A DNA stretch of 64,000 nt. Source: Arthrobacter jiangjiafuii (GTDB taxonomy: Bacteria > Actinomycetota > Actinomycetes > Actinomycetales > Micrococcaceae). Below, piece after piece: positions 1 to 13,481 of this stretch. A program made the translations under genes and the position numbers. The DNA lies in the NCBI RefSeq assembly GCF_018622995.1, contig NZ_CP076022.1, positions 1-64,000 on the forward strand, given 5' to 3'. The notes below the pieces were generated by a model that had not been told where the DNA came from, searched no databases, and saw nothing but the letters and a program-made list of their open reading frames with translations. Position 1 is the first letter of the stretch; each line of letters opens with the position of its first letter.

Positions 1-340
1 AGTGCAGATAGCAGACACAAAGGACTACTCCACGTTAGGGGCACGACCGCCACCAGTCAAACCGGCGCACACCGGTCCCGGACCTTGCCCTGTTTATACA
101 GTTCTATCAACACCTGTGGACAACTGCCCTCGGCCTGCCGCCTCACACCCCTGTGTGAGGCGGGTCCCAGAGGCTATCCACAGCCGGAATCCAGCTACCA
201 CCGGGGGAAATCATCCTCTAGGCTGGGCCACGGGCGTTTTATCCACCAGCTGTGCATAACTCTGTGGATGAACTGTCCGGAAACCCGATCGGGATTCCAT
301 GTTTCTTCAGACCGCTTGAGGGCGTTCACGAGAGGTTTTT
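1..340. promoter_or_regulatory. dnaA upstream region with DnaA-box-like sites
   Basis: Non-coding stretch before dnaA; the rpmH gene that usually lies here on the other strand would be outside the window. It holds several DnaA-box-like 9-mers: TGTGGACAA (115-123), CTATCCACA (174-182), TTATCCACC (239-247), TGTGCATAA (251-259) and TGTGGATGA (263-271). None is a perfect TTATCCACA. The three closest to dnaA probably lie near its promoter and fit autoregulation by DnaA, which is known in several bacteria; that role is inferred here. I could not pick a convincing -35/-10 pair. Confidence 0.6.
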
Positions 341-1759
341 GTGGGTACGGACGAAATCAACGATGTCGGCAGCTCCTGGCGCAAGGTCATCCGAACGCTG
401 GAAACCGATGACCGGGTCTCCCCGAGGCAGCGCGGCTTCGTGGTGCTGGCCCAGGCCCAGGGCCTGATCGGTACCACCCTGCTGGTAGCCGTACCCAACG
501 AGCTGACGCGCGAAGTCCTGCAGACCCAGCTCAAGCACATCCTGGATGAAGTCCTGCGTGGCGTTTTCCAGGCAGATATCCAGTGCGCCTTCGTTATCGA
601 CGCCGACATGATCCCGGCGGTAAAGAGCGATCCGGAGCCCGAGCCCGAACAGCCCGCTCCGAATCCGGTCCCCAGCGGAGAGAGCGCACCCTCTCCCACG
701 CCGCCGAGCACCTCGCAGGAATTTGGCCGGCTAAATCCAAAGTACGTGTTCGAGACCTTCGTGATCGGATCCTCCAACCGGTTTGCCCATGCGGCGGCAG
801 TGGCCGTGGCCGAGGCACCGGCCAAGGCCTACAACCCGCTGTTCATCTACGGTGATTCCGGGTTGGGCAAGACCCACCTGCTGCACGCGATCGGCCACTA
901 CGCCCGCCATCTCTACACGGGCATCCGGGTGCGGTACGTGAACTCCGAAGAGTTCACCAACGACTTCATCAACTCGATCCGGTATGACGAGGGCGCCAGC
1001 TTCAAGCAGCTCTACCGCAATGTCGACATCCTGCTGATCGATGACATCCAGTTCCTCGCGAACAAGGATGCAACGCAGGAAGAGTTCTTCCACACCTTCA
1101 ATGCCCTCCACAACCACAACAAACAGGTGGTCATCACCTCCGACCTGCCGCCCAAGCAGCTCTCGGGCTTCGAGGAACGCATGCGCTCCCGCTTCGAATG
1201 GGGCCTGCTGACGGATGTCCAGCCGCCGGAACTGGAAACCCGGATCGCGATTCTGCGGAAAAAGGCCATCGGGGACAGCCTGAGCGCCCCCGACGACGTC
1301 CTGGAGTACATCGCGTCCAAGATCTCCACCAATATCCGGGAGCTGGAGGGCGCGCTGATCCGCGTGACGGCGTTTGCCAGCCTGAACCGGCAGCAGGTTG
1401 ATGTCGGACTGGCCGAAATTGTCCTGAAGGACCTGATTACCGACGACGGCGCCCAGGAAATCACGGCCGCCTCGATCCTGGGACAGACAGCTGCCTACTT
1501 TCAGATCAGCCTCGAGGAGCTCTGCTCGAAGTCGCGGACCCGCACCTTGGTGACCGCCCGGCAGATCGCCATGTACCTGTGTCGCGAGCTGACGGACATG
1601 TCCCTGCCGAAGATCGGCCAGGAACTCGGCGGGCGGGACCACACCACCGTCATCCACGCAGACCGGAAGATCCGCGAACTGATGGCCGAACGCCGGGCCA
1701 TCTACAACCAGGTCACCGAGCTCACCAACCGCATCAAGCAGCAGCAGCGAGAAGCATAA
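341..1759 (+). CDS. dnaA: Chromosomal replication initiator protein DnaA
   Basis: DnaA binds DnaA boxes at oriC, melts DNA and loads the replicative helicase. The 472-residue product has the four-domain layout: an N-terminal interaction domain (about 1-90), a short Pro/Glu/Ser-rich linker (about 96-125), an AAA+ ATPase domain with Walker A GDSGLGKT at 171-178 and Walker B ILLIDD at 231-236, and a C-terminal DNA-binding domain with the DnaA signature GGRDHTTV at 430-437. The start is GTG at 341, with a weak purine-rich ribosome site (AGAGG, 331-335). A 7-bp hairpin (1771-1790) lies just after the stop. Flanking DnaA boxes and the downstream dnaN support the call. Confidence 0.98.
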   Translation: MGTDEINDVGSSWRKVIRTLETDDRVSPRQRGFVVLAQAQGLIGTTLLVAVPNELTREVLQTQLKHILDEVLRGVFQADIQCAFVIDADMIPAVKSDPEPEPEQPAPNPVPSGESAPSPTPPSTSQEFGRLNPKYVFETFVIGSSNRFAHAAAVAVAEAPAKAYNPLFIYGDSGLGKTHLLHAIGHYARHLYTGIRVRYVNSEEFTNDFINSIRYDEGASFKQLYRNVDILLIDDIQFLANKDATQEEFFHTFNALHNHNKQVVITSDLPPKQLSGFEERMRSRFEWGLLTDVQPPELETRIAILRKKAIGDSLSAPDDVLEYIASKISTNIRELEGALIRVTAFASLNRQQVDVGLAEIVLKDLITDDGAQEITAASILGQTAAYFQISLEELCSKSRTRTLVTARQIAMYLCRELTDMSLPKIGQELGGRDHTTVIHADRKIRELMAERRAIYNQVTELTNRIKQQQREA

Positions 1760-2326
1760 TCCGCGGAACGGCGGGGCTGAGAGGCCCCGCAGGGGCTCGA
1801 AATTAACATTTGTGGACAAGGCTGTGGATAAACCGGTGGATAACTCTCCACTACTGGTGCTTCCCTGTGGATACGCGGAATTACAAAAAAGTTCTACACA
1901 CCCCGCCGGCTTCGCTGCAGCGTAGCCCCACAGGTTATCCACAGGCTTAAACGGCCATGACGCCGGGATGGGCTAGGTTATCCACAGTATCCACAGGAGT
2001 TATTAACACTACGAACCTTAAGAAATCGGTTCCACCAAATAACATCTGACCTTTCCCGGCCCAACGTCGAACGAAGCCCGAACGAACATCGGATGTCTGT
2101 TCCGATGCATTGGATCAGGGCCGGGTGAACCCCAAGTACCCGATGCGCCGACCCCAGGTCGGGGGCTAAGCTGGCACAGAGTATTGTTGTCATTCGCAGA
2201 GCCGTCACTACGCCGGCGTCTTCGGATGCGGCGCAGCTGTGGTGCTGCGGCACCCGCGATGCTCCCTCACCAGTCATGAACATCCAGTTGTACTGAGAAG
2301 TACGTTGTGAAAGGCGGCACCCTGCA
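1760..2326. other. oriC: Chromosomal replication origin oriC (dnaA-dnaN intergenic)
   Basis: This 567-bp gap holds a dense set of DnaA boxes. Perfect boxes are TGTGGATAA (1823-1831) and TTATCCACA (1935-1943, 1978-1986). Near-perfect ones are TGTGGACAA (1811-1819), GGTGGATAA (1835-1843), TGTGGATAC (1866-1874) and GTATCCACA (1987-1995). Left-hand boxes face one way and right-hand boxes the other. An AT-rich tract follows the last pair of boxes (about 1998-2050) and is a candidate unwinding element. The dnaA-oriC-dnaN arrangement is the common actinobacterial one. The part after about 2060 shows no further boxes and probably carries the dnaN promoter, which I could not pinpoint. Confidence 0.9.
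1771..1790 (+). terminator. Hairpin after dnaA
   Basis: GCGGGGC (1771-1777) and GCCCCGC (1784-1790) form a perfect 7-bp stem with a 6-nt loop, 12 nt after the dnaA stop. No T-run follows, so termination is uncertain; it may simply mark the edge between dnaA and oriC. Confidence 0.4.
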
Positions 2327-3451
2327 GTGAAGTTCAGAGTTGAGCGGGATGTCCTGGCCGAAGCGGTCACTTGGACAGCGCGGTCCCTTTCTCCGCGTCC
2401 TCCGGTACCGGTCCTGTCGGGCCTGCTGATCAAGGCCGAGGGCGGATCCCTAAGCATCGCCAGCTTTGACTACGAAATTTCCGCCCGTCTCCAGATTGCA
2501 GCGGACATTGCCGAAGAGGGCACCATCCTGGTTTCCGGCCGGCTGCTGGCTGAAATCTGCCGCAGCCTCCCCTCGGCACCGGTGGAAGTTGAAACCGACG
2601 GTTCCAAGGTCACCCTGACGTGCCGCAACAGCCGCTTCAACCTGGCCACCATGCCCGTTGCCGAATACCCCGAGCTCCCGGCCCTCCCCGAGGTCAGCGG
2701 CGTCGTTGACGGCGATGCCTTCGCACAGGCAATTTCCCAGGTCATCATTGCCGCCAGCCGCGATGACACCCTGCCCATCCTCACGGGTGTCCGCATGGAA
2801 ATCGAAGACGACCTGATTACTTTCCTGGCTACCGACCGCTACCGGCTGGCCCTGCGCGAGCTGTCCTGGAAACCGGCCACCCCCGGAATCTCCACCAGCG
2901 CGCTGGTGAAGGCCAAGACCCTCAACGAAGTAGCCAAAACCCTTGGCGGCGCCGGAGACCTGAACATTGCGTTCTCCGATGACAGTGAACTGATCGGCTT
3001 CGAAAGCGGCGGACGGCGGACCACTTCGCTGCTGGTGGACGGCGACTATCCCAAGATCCGCTCGCTCTTCCCGGACAACACCCCCATCCACGCCACGGTC
3101 GAAACCAGCGCCCTGGTTGAAGCGGTTCGCCGTGTGTCCCTGGTTGCTGAACGGAACACACCGGTACGGCTCGCCTTCACCGACGGACAGGTCACCCTGG
3201 ATGCCGGTACCGGCGAGGATGCCCAGGCCTCCGAAGCCCTGGAAGCCTCACTGATCGGCGACGACATCACGGTTGCCTTCAACCCGCATTACCTCAGCGA
3301 AGGCCTCGGCGCCTTCCCGAGCAAGTACGTCCGTTTTTCCTTCACCACACCGCCCAAGCCGGCAGTGATCTCCGCCCAGGAAGAACTCACCGGAGATGAC
3401 CAGGAAGACTACCGGTACCTGCTGATGCCCGTCAGGCTGCCCAACCAGTAG
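2327..3451 (+). CDS. dnaN: DNA polymerase III beta sliding clamp
   Basis: DnaN is the ring-shaped clamp that tethers the replicative polymerase to DNA and recruits repair and mismatch factors. The 374-residue length is normal for the family. The N-terminus (MKFRVERDVLAEAV) and the C-terminal end with YLLMPVRLP, which belongs to the hydrophobic protein-binding pocket, are typical. The start is GTG at 2327, preceded by an AAAGG-like ribosome site around 2310. It follows oriC and is followed by gnd and recF. Confidence 0.98.
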   Translation: MKFRVERDVLAEAVTWTARSLSPRPPVPVLSGLLIKAEGGSLSIASFDYEISARLQIAADIAEEGTILVSGRLLAEICRSLPSAPVEVETDGSKVTLTCRNSRFNLATMPVAEYPELPALPEVSGVVDGDAFAQAISQVIIAASRDDTLPILTGVRMEIEDDLITFLATDRYRLALRELSWKPATPGISTSALVKAKTLNEVAKTLGGAGDLNIAFSDDSELIGFESGGRRTTSLLVDGDYPKIRSLFPDNTPIHATVETSALVEAVRRVSLVAERNTPVRLAFTDGQVTLDAGTGEDAQASEALEASLIGDDITVAFNPHYLSEGLGAFPSKYVRFSFTTPPKPAVISAQEELTGDDQEDYRYLLMPVRLPNQ

Positions 3452-3508
3452 CCCGGCGCGCGAGGACCCCGGCCCGCCGCTGACGCGGCAGCGAGAGAGG
3501 AACCTGCC

Positions 3509-4501
3509 ATGCACATAGGCCTCATCGGACTGGGCAAAATGGGTTTCTCAATGCGCGAACGGCTGCGCCGCAACGGCATCGACGTCACAGGGTTCGACCG
3601 GAATCCGGTGCCCAGCGATGTCATGTCGCTGACGGAACTGGCAGCCGTGCTGCCCTCTCCCCGGGTCGTCTGGGTGATGGTTCCGGCCGGAAAAGTCACG
3701 TCGGATGTGGTCCGGGACCTGGTGGAGGTGCTTTCGCCCGGTGATCTGGTGATCGACGGCGGGAACTCCCGCTACGACGACGACCTTCGCACGGCCGACA
3801 CGCTGGGAAAGTCCGGCATCCGCTTCGTGGACTGCGGTGTCTCCGGAGGGATCTGGGGCCAGGAGAACGGCTACGCACTGATGGCCGGAGGAGCCGCGGA
3901 GGACATCGACCTGGCGATGCCGGTCTTCGACGCCCTGCGTCCCCGGGGAGACCGCGCCCGCAGCTTCGTCCACGCCGGCAGCGTCGGCGCGGGCCACTAC
4001 TCCAAAATGATCCACAACGGCATCGAATACGGACTCATGCAGGCCTATGCGGAGGGGTTCGAACTCCTGTCCGGCAAGGGCATCATCGATGACCCGCCGG
4101 CCGTCATGAAGGCCTGGCAGGACGGCACCGTGATCAGGTCCTGGCTCTTGGACCTGATGGTGAACGCCTTGGACGGGGACCCGGAACTGAGCCGGATTGC
4201 CGGCTATGCCGAAGATTCAGGCGAGGGCCGGTGGACGGTTCAGGAAGCCGTGGCCAGCGGCATTCCGGCGCCGGCAATAACCGCAGCCCTCTACGCCCGG
4301 TTTGCCTCCCGGCAGGAGGAATCGCCGGCCATGAAAATGGTCGCCGCATTGAGGCAGCAGTTCGGAGGACACACAGTCCAGCTTCCCGGCGGTCCCCAGA
4401 TGCCGGCCGGGCCTGAGCCTGAGGTCGTCCCGGAGCCGGAAGCAGCTGCCCCGCCGCGGCTGCCTCCGGCCGCCGTCGACGAAAGCGGCAGCCCGGAGTA
4501 G
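3509..4501 (+). CDS. gnd: 6-phosphogluconate dehydrogenase (decarboxylating), short type
   Basis: Converts 6-phosphogluconate to ribulose-5-phosphate with reduction of NAD(P) in the cytosolic pentose phosphate pathway. Rossmann motif GLGKMG is at 7-12, followed by the GGNSRYDDD substrate loop, the DCGVSGGIWGQENGY motif, and the catalytic Lys166 in KMIHNGIEYG. At 330 residues it is the short form (the classical enzyme has about 470) and ends in a Pro/Glu/Ala-rich tail from about residue 295. A GAGAGAGG ribosome site precedes the ATG. Its place between dnaN and recF is a known arrangement in Micrococcaceae and some mycobacteria. Coenzyme preference cannot be read with confidence. Confidence 0.93.
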   Translation: MHIGLIGLGKMGFSMRERLRRNGIDVTGFDRNPVPSDVMSLTELAAVLPSPRVVWVMVPAGKVTSDVVRDLVEVLSPGDLVIDGGNSRYDDDLRTADTLGKSGIRFVDCGVSGGIWGQENGYALMAGGAAEDIDLAMPVFDALRPRGDRARSFVHAGSVGAGHYSKMIHNGIEYGLMQAYAEGFELLSGKGIIDDPPAVMKAWQDGTVIRSWLLDLMVNALDGDPELSRIAGYAEDSGEGRWTVQEAVASGIPAPAITAALYARFASRQEESPAMKMVAALRQQFGGHTVQLPGGPQMPAGPEPEVVPEPEAAAPPRLPPAAVDESGSPE

Positions 4502-4570
4502 TACCGCGCAGTAGGCTGGAAGAGAAGAAAACAACGGGCAATCGAGAGGGCAGGACAAAGGTGGACCGGC

Positions 4571-5755
4571 TTGTACATTGATTACCTTTCGCTCACCGGC
4601 TTCCGCAGCTATGCGCAGCTGGACCTGGAGCTGAAGCCGGGCGTCACCGTTTTTGTCGGCCCCAACGGAACCGGCAAGACCAACATTGTCGAAGCGATCG
4701 GGTATCTGGCCTCGCTCTCCTCCCACCGGGTCAGCAGCGATGGCCCGCTGGTGGCTTTTGACTCAGACCAGGCCCTGGTGCGGGCCCGGCTGGCGCGGGG
4801 CACGCAACGTACCAGCGTGGAGCTGGAGCTCAATCCCGGGCGGACCAACCGTGCCCGGATCAACCGGGCCAATCCCGTCCGTGCCAGGGACATCCTGGGC
4901 CTGTGCCGCACGGTCCTGTTTGCCCCCGAGGACCTGACCTTGGTCAAAGGCGACCCCTCCAGCCGGCGCCGCTTCATCGATGACCTGATTGTCTCGCTGG
5001 TGCCGCACCACGCCGCCACGCGCAGCGACTATGAGCGGGTCCTGAAACAACGCAATGCCCTGCTGAAATCCGCCCGCGCCGCAGGCCGCTTCACCTCTTC
5101 CCATGAAGCGACCCTCGAGGTCTGGGACCAGCACATGGCAGTGGCCGGAGCGAAGCTGCTCGCTGCCCGGCTGCAGGCGGTCCAACGGCTGCAGCCGCAT
5201 CTGCAAAGTGCCTACCGGGACCTGACCGACGGTTCCAAGACAGCCCGCGCCGTTTACCGCTCCACGCTGCAGGGATCAGTGAACGACGACGGCGCCGTCG
5301 TCGGCGATCCCGATCCGGAGGAACTGTACGGACTCACCGAGGCGGAGCTGACCGAGCGGTTCCTGGCTGCCTTCGTGGCCAACCGGCGCCGCGAAATCGA
5401 GCGCGGCGTCTCGTTGGTGGGACCGCACCGCGATGATCTGGAACTGATCCTGGGGCAGGCACCGGCCAAGGGCTACGCCTCGCACGGCGAAACCTGGTCT
5501 TTTGCCCTGGCACTGCGCCTGGGCACCTACTACCTGCTGCTCAGTGACGATGACAGCCCGGGCGCCGGGCCGATCCTGATCCTGGACGACGTTTTTGCCG
5601 AACTCGATTCCGCGCGCCGCACCCGCCTCGCGGGTATTGTCGCGGACGCGGAGCAGGTCCTGGTGACCGCCGCGGTGGCCGACGACATTCCCGAGGCCCT
5701 GGCCGGTGAGGTGATCACCGTTGTCCCCGGAGGCATCAGTGTTCCCGCCCTCTGA
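4571..5755 (+). CDS. recF: DNA replication/repair protein RecF
   Basis: RecF is an SMC-like ATPase that helps load RecA at gaps and stalled forks. The 394-residue product has the RecF opening ([16 protein letters not shown]), Walker A GPNGTGKT at 30-37, and near the C-terminus the Walker B/D-loop [10 protein letters not shown]. The start is TTG at 4571, chosen because the family begins almost at this point ([14 protein letters not shown]). The next gene, dciA, overlaps its 3' end. Confidence 0.96.
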   Translation: MYIDYLSLTGFRSYAQLDLELKPGVTVFVGPNGTGKTNIVEAIGYLASLSSHRVSSDGPLVAFDSDQALVRARLARGTQRTSVELELNPGRTNRARINRANPVRARDILGLCRTVLFAPEDLTLVKGDPSSRRRFIDDLIVSLVPHHAATRSDYERVLKQRNALLKSARAAGRFTSSHEATLEVWDQHMAVAGAKLLAARLQAVQRLQPHLQSAYRDLTDGSKTARAVYRSTLQGSVNDDGAVVGDPDPEELYGLTEAELTERFLAAFVANRRREIERGVSLVGPHRDDLELILGQAPAKGYASHGETWSFALALRLGTYYLLLSDDDSPGAGPILILDDVFAELDSARRTRLAGIVADAEQVLVTAAVADDIPEALAGEVITVVPGGISVPAL

Positions 5756-6344
5756 AACGGGCCCGGCGGGCACCACCCCGGATGAGGCAGCCGGCCTGCC
5801 GGCGCCGGCCAGGACGGGCGGTGCCGAAAAGGCAGAAGAACCTGAGGTCCGCCAGGATGCAGCGCTGGCCCAGCTGAACCGGATGCGCCAGGCGGCGCAG
5901 GCGCGCGGAAACCAACGGATCCCCGCGGGACGGCGCAAGGCCGGCCACCGCCGCTCGGCACTGCCCTTCGTGCCCGGCGAATACACAGGACGGGATCCGC
6001 AGGGCGTGGGCAAACTCTTCACCCGGTTCGTCAGCGAACGCGGCTGGAACTCGCCCGTGGCCGTGGGCTCCGTCATCTCCCGCTGGGAAGAACTGGTGGG
6101 AGCAGACGTCAGCGCCCACTGCACCCCGGAGTCGTTTTCGGACACCACGGTCCAGGTCCGCTGCGATTCAACCGCCTGGGCCACCCAGCTGCGGCTGCTG
6201 CGCAGTTCCCTCATCAGCAGGTTCGACGCAGAGCTCGGGCCCGGCGTCGTCACGAAGATCGAAGTGATCGGCCCGGCAGCACCGAACTGGCGCAAGGGCT
6301 TGCGCAGCGTCAAGGGCAGGGGCCCCCGCGACACCTACGGATAG
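5739..6344 (+). CDS. DciA-like DUF721 protein
   Basis: DUF721/DciA proteins are the ancestral loaders or operators of the DnaB helicase in bacteria that lack DnaC/DnaI. The conserved part is the C-terminal half (about 85-190), with [29 protein letters not shown] and the later [10 protein letters not shown] segment. The N-terminal 80 residues are low complexity, rich in Pro, Ala, Arg and Gln. I place the start at GTG 5739 because GGAGG (5729-5733) lies 5 nt before it; an in-frame TTG at 5721 has no such site. The gene overlaps recF by 17 nt, which suggests translational coupling. Confidence 0.85.
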   Translation: MFPPSETGPAGTTPDEAAGLPAPARTGGAEKAEEPEVRQDAALAQLNRMRQAAQARGNQRIPAGRRKAGHRRSALPFVPGEYTGRDPQGVGKLFTRFVSERGWNSPVAVGSVISRWEELVGADVSAHCTPESFSDTTVQVRCDSTAWATQLRLLRSSLISRFDAELGPGVVTKIEVIGPAAPNWRKGLRSVKGRGPRDTYG

Positions 6345-8631
<2,287 letters not shown>

Positions 8632-8694
8632 GAAAACGCGCCATCCTCCTTTGCGTCCGCGGATTACCAGAGCTTTTGAAGAACGGAACAACCA

Positions 8695-11291
<2,597 letters not shown>

Positions 11292-11295
<4 letters not shown>

Positions 11296-11801
11296 GCTCG
11301 ACCAACTCAAATCCCAGGTCGACGTCGGGCACCGGACCCCGGGTAAAGACCCCCGCGCGTCCGGCCCAGCGCCCCGGAGGTGGTCAGAGCGCACCGGCGA
11401 ACCGGCAGCCGCTCGTGAAGCCGGCACCCAAGGCCAAGGCCCGCAAGGCACGCCTGCTGGTCAGCAAGATCGACCCCTGGTCGGTCCTGAAGATGGCCTT
11501 CCTGCTCTCGGTGGCCCTTGGTGTGGTCACAGTTGTCGCAGCCATCGTGCTGTGGACTGTACTGGACCTGACCGGCATCTTTGACCGGGTGAACACCCTG
11601 CTCGGAGACATTGCGGGAACCGAATCCGGCGGGTTCGACCTGCGTGAGTTCGCCTCGCTGGGACAGGTGGTCTCGTTCTCCACCATCATCGCCGTCGTCA
11701 ACGTACTGCTGCTGACGGCGCTGTCCATGCTTGCTGCCGTGCTGTACAACATTGCCTCCACCCTGGTGGGCGGCATCGGCGTCACCCTGACGGACGACTA
11801 G
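11292..11801 (+). CDS. DUF3566 transmembrane protein
   Basis: Small membrane protein always found just after gyrA in many Actinobacteria; biochemical role unknown. The 169 residues begin with a disordered Ser/Pro/Arg-rich cytoplasmic tail (1-50), then a basic stretch ([21 protein letters not shown]) and two hydrophobic segments (about 62-85 and 125-155). The GTG start overlaps the gyrA stop and has GGAGG at 11281-11285, so it is translated with gyrA. A hairpin follows at 11837-11871. Confidence 0.9.
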
Positions 11802-11836
11802 CAAACCTGAATTACGCTGGAATTCCGCACTTTTTC

Positions 11837-11871
11837 TGCCCGGCCGGCACCGGAAAACCGCCGGTCGGGCA
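11837..11871 (+). terminator. Hairpin after the gyrA-DUF3566 unit
   Basis: TGCCCGGCCGGC (11837-11848) pairs with GCCGGTCGGGCA (11860-11871), a 12-bp stem with one G-T pair and an 11-nt loop. There is no strong T-run after it. It separates gyrA-DUF3566 from the tRNA-Ile promoter. Confidence 0.55.
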
Positions 11872-11888
11872 GGAAATCCGGGAACGAT

Positions 11889-11917
11889 TTGGGTTCCCGG
11901 CAGAGGTGGGGTAAAGT
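11889..11917 (+). promoter_or_regulatory. Candidate sigma-A promoter for tRNA-Ile
   Basis: TTGGGT (11889-11894) and TAAAGT (11912-11917) are separated by exactly 17 nt. Initiation would fall near 11924, about 19 nt before the tRNA, which suits a short 5' leader. The match to consensus is fair rather than perfect. Confidence 0.45.
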
Positions 11918-11942
11918 TTTATCTCGGCCCGAGAAGGTATCG

Positions 11943-12016
11943 GGGCGCATAGCTCAGGCGGTTAGAGCGCTTCGCTGATAACGAAGAGGTCCCAGGTTCA
12001 AGTCCTGGTGCGCCCA
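11943..12016 (+). tRNA. ileT: tRNA-Ile (GAT anticodon)
   Basis: A 74-nt cloverleaf. The acceptor stem is GGGCGCA with TGCGCCC, the anticodon stem TTCGC/GCGAA-like pairing encloses loop CTGATAA with anticodon GAT, and the T-arm reads CCAGGTTCAAGTCCTGG. CCA is not encoded. Ile and Ala tRNAs after gyrA are a conserved actinobacterial arrangement. Confidence 0.96.
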
Positions 12017-12061
12017 CGGAACACCACCGCAAGGTGATGGACCACAAGGCAAGGAGGCACT

Positions 12062-12181
12062 GTGAAGAAGTTGCTGGCAGTAGCCGCAGCAGCGGTTGCA
12101 GGAATCCTCGCAGTAAAAAAATGGCAGGAAACTGCCGCGGAGAAATCCGTTTGGAAGGCATCCACCGACAAAGTGGAATAA
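12062..12181 (+). CDS. DLW-39 family small protein (39 aa)
   Basis: A 39-residue peptide (begins MKKLLAVAAAAVAG, ends STDKVE) with GTG start and a strong AAGGAGG site at 12051-12057. It has a short hydrophobic N-terminal segment (3-18) followed by a charged, Trp-containing tail (WQETAAEKSVWKAS). The length and pattern match the DLW-39 family named for its length, found between the tRNA-Ile and tRNA-Ala genes in Actinobacteria; its function is unknown. It may be a single-pass membrane peptide. Here the DLW-type tripeptide is replaced by SVW. Confidence 0.8.
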   Translation: MKKLLAVAAAAVAGILAVKKWQETAAEKSVWKASTDKVE

Positions 12182-12249
12182 TTTCCGGCGGAAATCATTC
12201 CGGTTCCACCGCAGGTCCGGGTGGGTTATACTGGATGAGTTCTCAATTC

Positions 12250-12322
12250 GGGGGCATGGCGCAATTGGTAGCGCACCTGCTTTGCAAGCAGGGGGTTCGG
12301 GGTTCGAGTCCCCGTGCCTCCA
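12250..12322 (+). tRNA. alaT: tRNA-Ala (TGC anticodon)
   Basis: A 73-nt cloverleaf. The acceptor arms GGGGGCA and TGCCTCC pair with G3-U70, the classical alanine identity element. The anticodon arm CTGCTTTGCAAGCAG carries TGC, and the T-arm is GGGGTTCGAGTCCCC. The discriminator is A; CCA is not encoded. Confidence 0.96.
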
Positions 12323-12329
12323 CCGAATG

Positions 12330-12357
12330 AAAGTCCCGGTCAATAGACCGGGACTTT
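12330..12357 (+). terminator. Terminator after tRNA-Ala
   Basis: AAAGTCCCGGTC (12330-12341) and GACCGGGACTTT (12346-12357) form a perfect 12-bp stem with an AATA loop. It ends the tRNA transcript. Confidence 0.85.
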
Positions 12358-12424
12358 CTGCGTTTAAGTCAGCTGGCCGTAGCAGGGACCGGTCGACACC
12401 GGCCGGTGATCTATTGTTGCTCTG

Positions 12425-13333
12425 GTGACCGTATTCCTCGCCGTGATCGGCGTTCTCGGGGTATCAGCCTCCGGGCCCATCATGGCAGCCACCGCAGCCC
12501 CCGCCCTGGCGATCGCCTTTTGGCGCAACGCGCTCGGCGCCGTCGCCATGGGGGTTCCCGCCCTGGCCCGGAATCCGCGTGCCTTTACGCGCCTGACCCG
12601 TGATGAAGCCAAATGGACAGGGATTGCCTCGGTGGCACTGGCCCTGCACTTCGCGTGTTTCATTACCTCCCTCCAACTGACGTCGGTAGCGGCAGCAACC
12701 GCCCTCGTCTGCCTGCAGGCGGGGTGGATTGCCCTGTTCAACCTGATGCGCGGCATCCCGGTGGCCCCGCGTGCCCTTGCCGGCCTGGGCGCTGCGCTGG
12801 TGGGCGTCGTCATCATCACCGGCTTTGACCTGGCCCTCTCCCGCGAGGCCCTGCTCGGGGATTTGCTGGCAGTGGCTGGAGGGGCACTGGCCGGGCTCTA
12901 CACGATCGCCGGCGGCAAGGCCCGGGCGACCATGAGCACCGGCACCTACACCTCGCTCTGCTACAGCCTGTGTGCCGTGCTGCTGCTGGGCCTGTGCGCC
13001 GTCTTCGGGCAGCCGCTGGTTGCCTTCGAACCGGCAGCCTGGGCTGGCATCCTGGCCGTCACGGTCGTGGCGCAGATCCTGGGTCACAGCGTCTTCAACC
13101 ACCTGCTGGCCGTGATCTCCCCGCTGGTCGTGTCCATGATCATCCTGCTGGAAATCCCCGGGGCGGCGGTCCTGGCTGCCATCTTCCTCGGCGAGCAGCT
13201 GCCCGCCGGCACCTACGGGGGGCTGGCACTGATCCTGGCGGGCCTGGCCGTGGTGGTGAGCGGGCAGGGCCGCCGTGCCCGGACCGCGGCGCTGCCGCCG
13301 GCCCCACCGGCGTTGGGCGGCGACATCGACTGA
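12425..13333 (+). CDS. EamA/DMT family transporter
   Basis: Integral membrane permease of the drug/metabolite transporter superfamily; these export amino acids, nucleosides or small metabolites, and the substrate cannot be told here. The 302 residues form about ten hydrophobic helices in two EamA repeats (about 1-135 and 145-290). A typical FWRNALGA segment follows helix 1, and the tail is Pro/Ala/Arg-rich. The start is GTG at 12425. No Shine-Dalgarno is visible, but TATTGT (12412-12417) ends 7 nt before the start, so the mRNA may be leaderless. A strong hairpin at 13383-13414 ends the gene. Confidence 0.85.
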   Translation: MTVFLAVIGVLGVSASGPIMAATAAPALAIAFWRNALGAVAMGVPALARNPRAFTRLTRDEAKWTGIASVALALHFACFITSLQLTSVAAATALVCLQAGWIALFNLMRGIPVAPRALAGLGAALVGVVIITGFDLALSREALLGDLLAVAGGALAGLYTIAGGKARATMSTGTYTSLCYSLCAVLLLGLCAVFGQPLVAFEPAAWAGILAVTVVAQILGHSVFNHLLAVISPLVVSMIILLEIPGAAVLAAIFLGEQLPAGTYGGLALILAGLAVVVSGQGRRARTAALPPAPPALGGDID

Positions 13334-13382
13334 CCGCTCACGCCGAGGTAAGCCCGGCGTGCCTGATTCCTGGGAGATACAA

Positions 13383-13414
13383 AAAGGGAGGACCCCGGAC
13401 GGGGTCCTCCCTTT
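13383..13414. terminator. Bidirectional terminator
   Basis: AAAGGGAGGACCCC (13383-13396) and GGGGTCCTCCCTTT (13401-13414) form a perfect 14-bp stem with a 4-nt loop. With A and T runs at its feet it can serve both the plus-strand transporter and the converging minus-strand repeat protein. Confidence 0.85.
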
Positions 13415-13481
13415 ACGGTGAGGCGCCTACACCGGCGTCTCTACCTGCGCATCAGCGCATGCTGCACATACTACGGAGCTG